A stretch of DNA of 64,000 nucleotides, taken from the NCBI GenBank assembly GCA_015075365.1, contig JABTUN010000003.1:1099060-1163059 (forward strand), written 5' to 3'. Below the pieces are notes generated by a model. The model was not told the origin of the DNA and made no database searches. It worked only from the letters and a program-made list of their open reading frames with translations. The translations under genes and the position numbers were made by a program. This DNA comes from Verrucomicrobiaceae bacterium. GTDB taxonomy: Bacteria > Verrucomicrobiota > Verrucomicrobiia > Verrucomicrobiales > Verrucomicrobiaceae. Shown piece after piece: positions 48,437-57,196 of this stretch (positions are counted from its first letter, which is position 1; every line of letters starts with the position of its first letter).

Positions 48437-49924
48437 TTACTCCCAGGTCAGCTCCGTGCCTGCGGGCAGCAGGCGCAGGGCGCGCGCGAGGTCCCAGTTG
48501 GTGAGGCGGAAGCCACCCAGGCTTTCCTGCTTCATCATGTGGCCGGGAATGCTGGTGCCGTGCAGGCCATAGGGCAGGGGAGCGGTGTCCGCTGCCTTGG
48601 CGAGATTGATCCAGGCAAATCCCACCGGGTTGTTCGGCCCTGGCGGCAACACGGCCGGCGCGGGCAGGGGGGATGTGATGCTGCCGCTGCTCACCAACTG
48701 CGGGCGGGGGATGGCATCGAGAATTTTCCAGGTGCCACGGCCGCGCAGGCCGGGACGCGCCACGGAGACGGGCATGCTGGCGATCACCTCCTCCCCACGG
48801 CGGATGACGAGACGCTTCAATTCCACGATCGTGGCCCGCACGGGCACGGCAGGATCGGCGGCTGGCTGTAGCGGCTCCGCCAGGGCTTTCTCGATCTCAA
48901 AGGGCACGACGTTGGGCACGAGGTAGGTGGTGCCCGGCGTGTTCGGGGAGCGGATGTGCGGGTTGATGCGGCGGAGGAAGGCTTCGGAGGCATGAAAGCG
49001 CTCCGCCACGAATTCCCAGCCGCTGCGGTAGGCCAGGAAAGTTTCTTTGGTCAGATCGGCAAAGGTGATCACCGGCGGGGGCGTGTCTTTTTTGCGCGGT
49101 GGCTCCGGCGTGTCAGAAATCCAGCGCAGATCGTCCGGGCGCAGCTCGTACTCGGTGTAGGCGCCGCCCATCGCCTTCATGGCATCGGAGGGCTGGCCGT
49201 CCGGTGTGAAGAGCAGGCCCGGGCGCGCTTGCTCGCAGGCGCGGAAGGCGGCCTCGTAAATCGGACCGGTGGTGCCGTCGATAGGGCCGATGGTGAAGCC
49301 CTGGCGGTCGAGAAAGGCCTGCGTTTGCACCAGCGAGGCTGCGCCCCACGCCGCGGGCGGCAGCGCGCGGCGCGGCTTTTTGGCGATCAGGACGGTGGGG
49401 GCGGGATCGGGTGTCCGGGGCCTTGGTGCCGCCTTGCCAGGCTCCGCAGCGGTTTTGGGCGGGGCGGCGGCCATCAGCGCCTTGAGATCCGCGATGCCAG
49501 GGATGCGCAGGACCTGCCCCACCTGGATCATATCGGATTTCAGGCTGTTGAAGAGACGCAGTTGGTCGAGGGTGATATGGTAACGGCGCGCGATGAGCGT
49601 CAGGGACTCGCCCTTCGCCACGGTATGGTCCAGCGCCTGCTCCGGCGCGGTGGCCTTTGGCGTTGTGGGAGCGGCAGGTGCCGCAGGCGTGCCCGGCGCG
49701 GGCGCGGCAGGCACGGCGGGTGCTGGAGTCTCAGGTTCGGTTGCTGCAAAGCGGCCCCACACCGCCGGATCGGACGGCGCGGCCTTCCACGGCCATTTCA
49801 CAGCCTCCTCCAGGCCAGGCTCCACGGTGGGCGCGGGCGGCGGGGCCGTCACCTCCTGGGCGGAGGCGAAACTGATGGCCGTGAGGAGACACAGGCCCGT
49901 TCTGGCAGGGATTGACACAGACAT
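48437..49924 (-). CDS. Secreted LysM-YkuD protein without the catalytic cysteine
   Basis: A 495-aa exported protein. Signal peptide to about residue 22, Pro/Ala-rich linker, one LysM domain (about 99-142, HTVAKGESLTLIARRYHITL), a second Pro/Ala linker, a peptidoglycan-binding-1-like segment (about 197-240) and a C-terminal YkuD domain (about 370-495). The last carries GLHGT (His455) and SLGGFRLTNWD (468-478), where the normal family motif is S-x-G-C-x-R-L: the nucleophilic Cys position is Gly471. It should therefore bind peptidoglycan but not catalyse transpeptidation, or use another mechanism. A start at 49942 is also possible. Confidence 0.85.
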   Translation of the reverse strand: MSVSIPARTGLCLLTAISFASAQEVTAPPPAPTVEPGLEEAVKWPWKAAPSDPAVWGRFAATEPETPAPAVPAAPAPGTPAAPAAPTTPKATAPEQALDHTVAKGESLTLIARRYHITLDQLRLFNSLKSDMIQVGQVLRIPGIADLKALMAAAPPKTAAEPGKAAPRPRTPDPAPTVLIAKKPRRALPPAAWGAASLVQTQAFLDRQGFTIGPIDGTTGPIYEAAFRACEQARPGLLFTPDGQPSDAMKAMGGAYTEYELRPDDLRWISDTPEPPRKKDTPPPVITFADLTKETFLAYRSGWEFVAERFHASEAFLRRINPHIRSPNTPGTTYLVPNVVPFEIEKALAEPLQPAADPAVPVRATIVELKRLVIRRGEEVIASMPVSVARPGLRGRGTWKILDAIPRPQLVSSGSITSPLPAPAVLPPGPNNPVGFAWINLAKAADTAPLPYGLHGTSIPGHMMKQESLGGFRLTNWDLARALRLLPAGTELTWE

Positions 49925-49982
49925 GTGCCAATCAAAACGCAATCATCACGAGCACAAGCAGCGGATTGATCCCGGAAAACGA

Positions 49983-50017
49983 GAAACGCCCGGCCGCGGC
50001 GTGCGGTCGGGCGTTTC
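49983..50017 (-). terminator. Rho-independent terminator downstream of efp
   Basis: A 15-base-pair stem with one G-U pair (49983-49997 with 50003-50017) and a 5-base loop begins 23 bases after the efp stop. On the minus strand it runs into a T-rich stretch (TTTCTCGTTTTCC). It insulates efp from the YkuD-like gene. Confidence 0.85.
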
Positions 50018-50040
50018 GGGACTCAGTTCGTGGCGGGGAA

Positions 50041-50607
50041 TCAGTTCGCGCGGCCCAGGTAGGTGCCGTCCTCGGTCTTCACGCTGATTTTGTCTCCCGG
50101 GCCGATGAAAAGCGGCACCTGCACGCGCAGGCCGGTCTCCATGATGGCCTCTTTGTAAACATTGTTGGCGGAGTCGCCTTTCACGCCCTCGGGGGCCTCC
50201 GCCACGGTCATGACCACGGAGGCGGGCAGTTCGATGCCAGCCACGACGTCATCGGCGAGGAGGATCATGTACTTCTGCCCTTCGATGAGGTAGTCCTTCT
50301 CCTTTTTCACCATGTCAGCGCCCAGGAGCACGTCCTCAAAGGTCTCCGGATGCATGAAGTGGTAGCCATCTCCGTCCTTGTAGCTGTACTCGTGCTGGTC
50401 ACGAGAGAGGTTCACGGACTCCAGCGATTCGTTGGAGGTCATGCGGAGGTTGTACATCTTGCCGATCGTGATGCTGCGGATGGACATCTGTACGAACGAG
50501 GCCATGCGCGGCGGCGTTTTGAGTTCGAAATCGGTGACGACGCAAACGTCGTTGTTGTAGCGGACAGCGTGTCCTTTGCGGAGATTGATAACGGGGGTGG
50601 CGGGCAT
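50041..50607 (-). CDS. efp: Translation elongation factor P
   Basis: A 188-aa three-domain factor that rescues ribosomes stalled at polyproline. The start at 50607 (MPATPVINLRKGHAVRYNND) is the family start; a longer frame is not supported. The domain-I tip loop is LKTPPRMASF with Arg34 in the place that carries a modified Lys or Arg in studied EF-Ps. Domains II and III (YHFMHPETFEDV, GDKISVKTEDGTYLGR) are normal. No gene for a known EF-P modifying enzyme (EpmA, EarP) is in the window. Confidence 0.95.
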   Translation of the reverse strand: MPATPVINLRKGHAVRYNNDVCVVTDFELKTPPRMASFVQMSIRSITIGKMYNLRMTSNESLESVNLSRDQHEYSYKDGDGYHFMHPETFEDVLLGADMVKKEKDYLIEGQKYMILLADDVVAGIELPASVVMTVAEAPEGVKGDSANNVYKEAIMETGLRVQVPLFIGPGDKISVKTEDGTYLGRAN

Positions 50608-50697
50608 AAGAGCCCGAGTTAGTGGCGAGGCCGGGGAGCTTTGCAAGCGGCTGGTTGTCGGGGGCCGCGCAGGCTCCTGCGCCACCGCCCCTCGTCA

Positions 50698-52224
50698 TCA
50701 TTTCTGCTTCAGCCACTCCGGCAGCTCGATCTCGCTGCTCTTGATGGGGGTCAAATTGGGGCTCCAGGTGAAGCCTGCTTGCTCGAAGCTCTCGCGGTTC
50801 TTCAGCAGGAAGGCCAGCAGGCGCTGGCCCAACTGGCGGTGCGGGCTGTCCTGGCGCACGGCAAAGGGCTGGATGGCCTTCGCCTTGTCTGCGGGCAGTT
50901 TCACAGGCTCCAGGTGCTCGATCTGCGGCTGGATGTTGTTCAGATACACCACCGCGGCATCGAGGGAGCCGGTGCGGAGCTGGTTCACCAGCAAATCACC
51001 CGTGGGGGACTGCGCAGAGGCGTTTTTGCTCACGGCGTCGTAGAGGTTCATCGACTTCAGCATCGCCTGCGTGAGGTAGCCCAGCGTGGACTGCTCCGCG
51101 TTGCAGATGCCGACTTTGAGCCCCTCACGCGCCAGATCCGCCAGCGTGTGGATGCCCTTTGGGTTGCCTTTTGGCACGGCGATGACGATCTCCGCCTCCG
51201 TCAGCAGCACGGCCTCCGGGAACTCCTTTGCCACGGGCGGCACGAAGCAGATGTCGCAGGCGTAATAGACATCCGGATACTTCGGGTCCGTGGTGTCGCC
51301 CATGGTCTTCATCGCGGCGCAGAGGATGCCGCAGCCGTTGAAGGTGGTGGTGACGCTGATGCCCTCCCGCGCGGCGAATTTTTTCAGGAGGCCCTCAATG
51401 GCCAGGCGGTTCACGCCGCCGGAGTAGAGGATCAAATCCGGGCGCGGGGACCATGCATCCCCTTTCACCGCGGCAAAATGATGCTTCGCGAAGATGGCGG
51501 CGCCTTTCTCCGGCGCGCTGAGGTAGCGGGCAAAGCGCAGCGCGGCGGGCGTGTCCGCGCTGGAGGCCAGCACGGCCGCCGTGGCGTGCTCCTGCTGCGC
51601 GGCCAGTTCCGGCACGGCCACGGCCTCCAGTTTCTCAAACTGTGGCACCGTGCTGTCCCACACGATGGCCGCGTCCACGCTGCCGAGGGACAGATCCGCG
51701 GCCACGTCCATCACGGTCGGCTTCATCACGGCTGCCTTTGCCGCCAGCGCGTCCCATTTCGGGCCGAGCAGCTTTTTCGTGATCTTGCTCACGCTCGCGG
51801 CCTCCGGATTGGCCAGCGCCACCTTCACTCCATCGGCCAGCAGGCTCTCGATGCCAGTAATCTGCTTCGGATTGCCCTTCGCCACCGCGATGACCGGGTG
51901 CTGGCGCACGAGGCGTAGCTCCTCGCGCGTGAGGTCCAGTTTCTTCGCATCCGCCAGGGAGCCGTCGTCCGCGGCGATGAACAAGTCCCCCTGCTTCGCC
52001 ACGCGGAGCTGGGACAGCAGCGTGCTCGTGCCGCCAAACTGGAGGCGCACCGGCGTGCCCGTCTCCTTTTCATACGCGGCGGCGATTTCCTCCACCGGCT
52101 TTTTCAATCCTGCCGCGCAAAACACCATGACCGGCGCCTCGGCGGCGCTGCTGGCAGGCTTCGTATAATGCCACAGCAGGCCCGTGGCGGCGGCGAGGCA
52201 GAGGAGAATGAGGACTTTGCGCAT
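50698..52224 (-). CDS. Tandem ModA-like solute-binding protein
   Basis: A 508-aa exported protein that contains two type-2 solute-binding domains in one chain: residues about 31-258 (VMVFCAAGLKKPVEEIAAAYE) and about 262-500 (LILYSGGVNRLAIEGLLKKF), both like ModA molybdate-binding proteins. ModA is normally one domain of about 230 aa. The N-terminus (residues 1-22) is a leader or membrane anchor. The second domain has a Cys pair set GCGILC (298, 302) and ACDIC (323, 326) not expected in ModA. No ModB permease or ModC ATPase gene is adjacent. Binding of an oxyanion is inferred. Confidence 0.85.
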   Translation of the reverse strand: MRKVLILLCLAAATGLLWHYTKPASSAAEAPVMVFCAAGLKKPVEEIAAAYEKETGTPVRLQFGGTSTLLSQLRVAKQGDLFIAADDGSLADAKKLDLTREELRLVRQHPVIAVAKGNPKQITGIESLLADGVKVALANPEAASVSKITKKLLGPKWDALAAKAAVMKPTVMDVAADLSLGSVDAAIVWDSTVPQFEKLEAVAVPELAAQQEHATAAVLASSADTPAALRFARYLSAPEKGAAIFAKHHFAAVKGDAWSPRPDLILYSGGVNRLAIEGLLKKFAAREGISVTTTFNGCGILCAAMKTMGDTTDPKYPDVYYACDICFVPPVAKEFPEAVLLTEAEIVIAVPKGNPKGIHTLADLAREGLKVGICNAEQSTLGYLTQAMLKSMNLYDAVSKNASAQSPTGDLLVNQLRTGSLDAAVVYLNNIQPQIEHLEPVKLPADKAKAIQPFAVRQDSPHRQLGQRLLAFLLKNRESFEQAGFTWSPNLTPIKSSEIELPEWLKQK

Positions 52225-52302
52225 GAGGGAGGGCGGAATGGTGGGGCTACCCTATGATACGTCGAGGACGGGCGCATCACGCAGCAAACTCCTGCGCAGC
52301 AA

Positions 52303-52893
52303 TCAGCCCCGGGCGCGCTCCAGCAGGATCATCATGAGGAAGGACATGAGAATGGCGGACTGCTCCCCCTCGTCCGCGCTGCCTACCTGCTCGATCTCGA
52401 AGCGGCGCTCCAGAAAGGAGGGGCGTTTCGTCAGGCGCATGACAGGCGTTCCGTCCGGGCGGCTGGCGAGGTACTTGGGATGGATGAAGTAGCCCGCCAG
52501 GGCCCCGATGAGCGGAATCTCGCCGAAAATGCCGTCGAGAATCTTCGCCATCGGATTCTCCTCATGAATGGAAAAGGCCGGTGATCCGCCCGCCGGCGGG
52601 AACACCTCGTAGTGCGCCCGCCAGAGGGAGCGCAGGCCGCGGCGGCCCACGGAGCCCAGCGGCGTGCCCTCCGGCGTCTTGAAGGCGTACTTGGCGGACC
52701 AGTCGATGATGCGGTCCGCCTCGATGGTGGCCACCACCTGCTGCCGGGTGGAGTCGCGGAACAGCTCCACCTTTTCCCGGAAGCGGAAGAGCTTCTGTTT
52801 CACATAGCACACCGGCTGCCCGGCGGCGTCATCGACAAAAATCTGCGGTGAGAGGGCGAAAACCTTGAAGCGGAGCTGGAGGGGGAACTGCAT
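52303..52893 (-). CDS. LURP-one/scramblase-like (YxjI-type) protein
   Basis: A 196-aa soluble protein; start at 52893 (MQFPLQLRFKVFALSPQIFV). The beta-rich pattern with VCYVKQKLFRFREKVELF, ADRIIDWSAKYAF and RPDGTPVMRLTKRPSFLERRFEI resembles the LURP-one-related/tubby-like fold that also includes phospholipid scramblases and YxjI. Bacterial members have no established function. The C-terminus has a short hydrophobic helix (AILMSFLMMILLERA) that may contact membrane. It is divergent from the PVC dehydrogenase gene, 136 bases apart. Confidence 0.7.
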   Translation of the reverse strand: MQFPLQLRFKVFALSPQIFVDDAAGQPVCYVKQKLFRFREKVELFRDSTRQQVVATIEADRIIDWSAKYAFKTPEGTPLGSVGRRGLRSLWRAHYEVFPPAGGSPAFSIHEENPMAKILDGIFGEIPLIGALAGYFIHPKYLASRPDGTPVMRLTKRPSFLERRFEIEQVGSADEGEQSAILMSFLMMILLERARG

Positions 52894-53029
52894 GCACGAA
52901 AACTCTCCGCAGGATGCACAGGTCGTCAATCCGCGTCACCGCCCGCTGTGCAGGGCCCGGCACAAGAATACCACCATGCGGAACTTTCCGCGCTTCACGC
53001 CTCGTGACGCCTCCCGTATTCTTTTCCGC

Positions 53030-56000
53030 ATGAAACGGCTCGCTCTCTTCCTCTTCGCTCTCAGCCCTCTGCTCTCCGCGCAGGACAAAATCGTGACGAA
53101 GACCACCTACGCCAAGGCCTACGGCGAGACGAAGAATCCCGTCGCCGTCGATCCGGCGAAGGATTTGCCTCGCTATCCCGCCGTGGAGCCGAAGGACGCC
53201 ATCGGCACCTGGCAGGTGAAAAAGGGCTTCAAGCTCCAGCTCGCCGCGCACGAGCCGCAGGTGCGTGATCCCATCGCCATCTGCTTCGACGAGCGCGGGC
53301 GCATGTTCGTGTGCGAAATGATCGACTACAGCGAGATGCGCGATGTCACGCCGCACCTCGGTCGCATCTCGATGCTGCAGGACAAGGACGGCGACGGCTA
53401 CTTTGAAACGAGCCAGGTCTTCGCCGACGATCTGCCGTGGCCCACGGGCCTGATTTGGGCCAATGGCGGCCTCTTTGTCGGCGCCACGCCGGACATCTGG
53501 CGCTTCGAGGACAAGGACGGCGACGGCAAGGCCGAGGTGCGCGAGAAGGTCTTCACCGGCTTCGGCACCGGGCTGAAAATCCTCAACGTGCAGGGCCTCA
53601 TGAACAGCTTTCAGTGGGGACAGGACAACAAGGTCCACATCCTCGCCGGCGGCGGCAATCGCGGCGTCATCACCAGCCCGAAGCGGCCTGATTTGAAGGG
53701 CATTGAGCTCGGTGGAAAAGACTTCTGGTTCGATCCGCGCACGCTCGAGTTCGGACTCGAAGGCGGCGGGGCGCAATACGGCATGAGCTTCGACAACTAC
53801 GGCCGCAAGTTCGGCTGCTCGAACAGCGACCATCTTCAATACTGGGTTTACGACGACAAGTATGCGAACCGCAATCCCTACTACCAGATGCCGCCCGCCC
53901 GTCAGAGCATCGCGGTCGATGGCGGCGCGGCGGAAGTTTTCCGCCTCAGTCCGGACGAGCCCTGGCGCATCATCCGCACGCGCTGGCGCATCGCTGGCGT
54001 GGTGAAAGGCGCGGTCGAGGGCGGTGGGCGCGTCAGCGGTTACTTCACCGGTGCCACCGGCACCACGATCTATCGCGGCGATGCCTACGGCCCCGAATTC
54101 GTGAACAACAGCTTCTCCGGCGACGCCGGCGGCCAGCTCGTGCATCGCAAGATCATCAAACCCAGCGCCGACGGCATCTCCCTGGTCGGCGAACGCCCCG
54201 CCGACGAACATGGCTTCGAATTCGCCGCGTCGAAGGACACCTGGGTGCGCGTGGTTAACTTCGCCAACGCCCCCGACGGCTGCCTGCACATCTGCGACAT
54301 GTATCGCGAGGTCATCGAGCACCCCTGGAGCATTCCCGACGAGATCAAAAAGCACATTGATCTGAACAACGGCAACGATCGTGGTCGCATTTATCGAATC
54401 GTGCCGGACAAAGGCGCGGAGCGCATCGGCCAGAAGGTCAATCTCGCTGACGCCACCACCGAAGACCTCGCGAAAACCCTCGCCCATCCGAATGGCTGGC
54501 ACCGCGACACGGCGCAGCGTTTGCTGTTTGAGCGTCAGGACAAAGCGGCTGTGCCGATGCTCAGGAAGCTGGTGTTGGAAATCAAAGGGGACCCATATTC
54601 CGCAGGAGAAGCGAGCAAGCCGGCTTTCGGGGGGGCGAGACCCCTTGCCAAACTTCATGCGCTTGGAGCGCTTGAAGCTTTGGGTGCAAATGATCCTGAT
54701 GTCATCACGTCTGCTCTACAGGACAAAGAACCTGATGTGAGAGCGTCCGCAGTCCGATGGGTGGGGCGTGTATATGAAAACAAACCACCTCCAGGGAAGG
54801 TTGCAGACGCTTTAATCATTAACTGTGCGGTCGATTCAGAAGTTCGAGTTCGTTTTGATACGGCACTGATTGCCGATTCGATGTCCGATATTGTAGATCC
54901 CGCTACTATTCGGCCGGTTGGAAGCTCAATGCTTCAAGCTGTGCTTTACGCGGGATTCCCCAATTTGCATGGCCCGGTCGGTTCAATTCCAGACCCGCTA
55001 CTGAACGCTGTCTTAACTTCCAAGGCGGACAGTGTGTGGAGGCTGGTCAAAACAGGACTGTCTCTAACAGATCGGCAGCCGGGTCTTGCGGAGCAGTTGG
55101 TGCCGCTTGTGACAGTTGCATTTGCGGGAGCATCCAAAGAAAAAGCGCAGGCCTATTTAGACACATTTGTCCATTCGTCTCTCGGGGCACCACCCAAGCT
55201 CCCAGTGTCTTGGCGTCCTGCAGTTCTGCTTGGCTTGCGAAAGGCCGGACTCAACCCTGAGGAAGTGGATAAAGACAATCTAGTCACAGGAGTGGTCAAA
55301 GAAGCAATCACCACCGTGAATGACGGGACCAAGTCAGATGTGGACCGGTTGGGAGCCATCAGGCTTCTAAGCGCGGTGTCATCGACCGATGGCACGGAAG
55401 CCCTCATCGCTTGCTTGGGCGAAAAACAGCCCGAAGCAGTGCAAACGGCTGCGATTCGTGTTTTGGCTCAAAACAGCTCCGCAGCCGTCACGGCGGCTTT
55501 GATCGGAAATTGGGCGTATTATGGCCCGAAGGCTCAAAGCGCGGCTTTGGAGGCGCTGTTGGCTCGCGATGACCGGGCGGTGGCGTTGCTGGAGGCGAAG
55601 GTGGTGAAGCCGGAGGCGTTTTCGGCGGCGCAGGTGCAGGCACTGCTCAAGCACAAGTCCCCGAAAGTAGCTGCGGCGGCGAAAACGGCGCTGGCGTCGG
55701 TCATTCCGCCGTCACGCGAGGAGATGGCGGCGAAGTTCAAACCGGCGGTAGCGGCGAAGGGGGATGCAAAGAGGGGGCTCGCTCATTACATGGCGCGTTG
55801 CATGGCGTGTCACAAGGCGGGGGCAAACGGGCTCGCGGTGGGGCCGGATTTGATCACGGTGAAAACGAAGGGCCGCGAGGCGCTGCTGGAGGCCATTTTG
55901 GTGCCGCACAAGGAAGTGGCGTCGCAATTCATCGCCTACACGGTGAACACGAAGGACGGGCAGACCTTCGCGGGCATCATCACCAACGACACGGCCTCCA

Positions 56001-56161
56001 GCATGACGATCAAGATGATGGGCGGCCTCGAAAAGACGCTTCAGCGCTCGGAAATCAAAGGCAGCAGTTCCACCGGCCAGAGTTTGATGCCGGAAGGCCT
56101 CGAAACGGGCATGACGGTCGAGGACATGGCGGACCTCCTGAGCTTCATCGAGGCCCTGTGA
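53030..56161 (+). CDS. PVC-type membrane-bound dehydrogenase with HEAT repeats and cytochrome c
   Basis: A 1043-aa exported protein: signal peptide (MKRLALFLFALSPLLSA), a beta-propeller dehydrogenase-like domain (about residues 70-470; DPIAICFDERGRMFVCEM, DKDGDGYFETSQVF), HEAT/armadillo-like helical repeats (about 470-890) and a C-terminal c-type haem domain with CMACH at 924-928 and a distal Met candidate. The family is a hallmark of planctomycetes and verrucomicrobia and is thought to oxidise sugars or alcohols at the cell surface. Bases from about 54560 to 55540, within the HEAT region, are clearly less GC-rich and use different codons from the flanks, yet the frame is intact. The stop overlaps the convergent gene by 17 bases. 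Confidence 0.92.
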   Translation: MKRLALFLFALSPLLSAQDKIVTKTTYAKAYGETKNPVAVDPAKDLPRYPAVEPKDAIGTWQVKKGFKLQLAAHEPQVRDPIAICFDERGRMFVCEMIDYSEMRDVTPHLGRISMLQDKDGDGYFETSQVFADDLPWPTGLIWANGGLFVGATPDIWRFEDKDGDGKAEVREKVFTGFGTGLKILNVQGLMNSFQWGQDNKVHILAGGGNRGVITSPKRPDLKGIELGGKDFWFDPRTLEFGLEGGGAQYGMSFDNYGRKFGCSNSDHLQYWVYDDKYANRNPYYQMPPARQSIAVDGGAAEVFRLSPDEPWRIIRTRWRIAGVVKGAVEGGGRVSGYFTGATGTTIYRGDAYGPEFVNNSFSGDAGGQLVHRKIIKPSADGISLVGERPADEHGFEFAASKDTWVRVVNFANAPDGCLHICDMYREVIEHPWSIPDEIKKHIDLNNGNDRGRIYRIVPDKGAERIGQKVNLADATTEDLAKTLAHPNGWHRDTAQRLLFERQDKAAVPMLRKLVLEIKGDPYSAGEASKPAFGGARPLAKLHALGALEALGANDPDVITSALQDKEPDVRASAVRWVGRVYENKPPPGKVADALIINCAVDSEVRVRFDTALIADSMSDIVDPATIRPVGSSMLQAVLYAGFPNLHGPVGSIPDPLLNAVLTSKADSVWRLVKTGLSLTDRQPGLAEQLVPLVTVAFAGASKEKAQAYLDTFVHSSLGAPPKLPVSWRPAVLLGLRKAGLNPEEVDKDNLVTGVVKEAITTVNDGTKSDVDRLGAIRLLSAVSSTDGTEALIACLGEKQPEAVQTAAIRVLAQNSSAAVTAALIGNWAYYGPKAQSAALEALLARDDRAVALLEAKVVKPEAFSAAQVQALLKHKSPKVAAAAKTALASVIPPSREEMAAKFKPAVAAKGDAKRGLAHYMARCMACHKAGANGLAVGPDLITVKTKGREALLEAILVPHKEVASQFIAYTVNTKDGQTFAGIITNDTASSMTIKMMGGLEKTLQRSEIKGSSSTGQSLMPEGLETGMTVEDMADLLSFIEAL

Positions 56162-57140
56162 GCCTGCGCTCCCTGGCCGCGCGTTTCCGGCGCTCGTTCC
56201 AAATCCCGAGGGCAAGCGACAGGCCGAACAGGATGGTGAAGATGCAGGCCACCATCTCCGGCGGCTGCGTGGGGCCGATGAGATGCTGCAAGGGCAGGCG
56301 GGGCAGGGGAATGGAGTGGATGATGAGCAGATGAACGACATAGAGCAGGAGGGACTCCCGCCCTGCGAGGCGCAGCCAGCCTGTGAAGCGCGCCACGTTT
56401 TCCGCCAGCATCGCCACCACGACCGCTGCCAGCATCACCCAGCCGAGGCGCTCCAGGAAAAAGACCGGTTGCGCGAAGGCCAGCAGCGCTCCCGTGCCCG
56501 CCGTGACCAGCGCGCGACGGTTGACACCACCATTCCAGATCCGCCGTGTCGCAAATCCGGCGAGGCCAAACCCCGCCCAGGGGAACAGCGTGAAGACGGA
56601 GCCGTGCGCCGGACTCCACCAGGCGTCGAGCGCCCGGACACCGGTGCTCCATTCACGCGCCGGGCCTTCCAGCGAGACAAACAGCAGCATCAGCACCAGC
56701 GCCGCAGCCTCCCGCCAGCGTCCGCAGCGCTCCAGCACGAGCAGCAGAATGCCGGTGAGCGCGAGGCAGTGCAGCACATCCACCGCGATCACCGCGCGCA
56801 GGACAGCCTGCGTGTCCAGCAGCCGGTCCCACGGCACATGGAGCAGGTAGCCGGTCAGCAGCACCAGCAGCAGCCGTTTGAGGGCAGGCAGCGCGGGCTT
56901 CCGTGTCTCCGTGGTGACGTGCGCGCGCGCAAATCCGGCGATCCAGAAGAACGCGGGCGCGATCAGGCCGTGGTAGTAGGTCAGCTCGTGGAACCAAGCC
57001 GTCTGTTGCAGCGCCGCGTCGAGAAAGGTGTTCGCGGAGTGCGTCCAGATCATGCCCAGCACGGCCAGACCCCGGAAGAGGTCGAGCCAATCGAGGCGCT
57101 GGGCGGTGCGGGACACGCGGGGATCATGCCACAAACTCAT
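56145..57140 (-). CDS. DUF1624-type (heparan-alpha-glucosaminide acetyltransferase-like) membrane protein
   Basis: A 331-aa polytopic protein with eight to ten hydrophobic segments. The N-terminal RLDWLDLFRGLAVLGMIWTH (residues 14-33) is the conserved start of DUF1624/HGSNAT-type and related acyltransferase-3 proteins, which move acetyl groups across a membrane onto sugars. PAFFWIAGFARA follows as the third block. The C-terminus is basic (ERRKRAARERRL). The 3' end overlaps the PVC dehydrogenase stop by 17 bases on the other strand. Substrate unknown; an acyltransferase-3 assignment is the alternative. Confidence 0.8.
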   Translation of the reverse strand: MSLWHDPRVSRTAQRLDWLDLFRGLAVLGMIWTHSANTFLDAALQQTAWFHELTYYHGLIAPAFFWIAGFARAHVTTETRKPALPALKRLLLVLLTGYLLHVPWDRLLDTQAVLRAVIAVDVLHCLALTGILLLVLERCGRWREAAALVLMLLFVSLEGPAREWSTGVRALDAWWSPAHGSVFTLFPWAGFGLAGFATRRIWNGGVNRRALVTAGTGALLAFAQPVFFLERLGWVMLAAVVVAMLAENVARFTGWLRLAGRESLLLYVVHLLIIHSIPLPRLPLQHLIGPTQPPEMVACIFTILFGLSLALGIWNERRKRAARERRLTGPR

Positions 57141-57196
57141 CCGCGTTCAAAAGATGCTCCATGTGATGCCGTTTGGTATGTCCCTTTTTCCCAACC

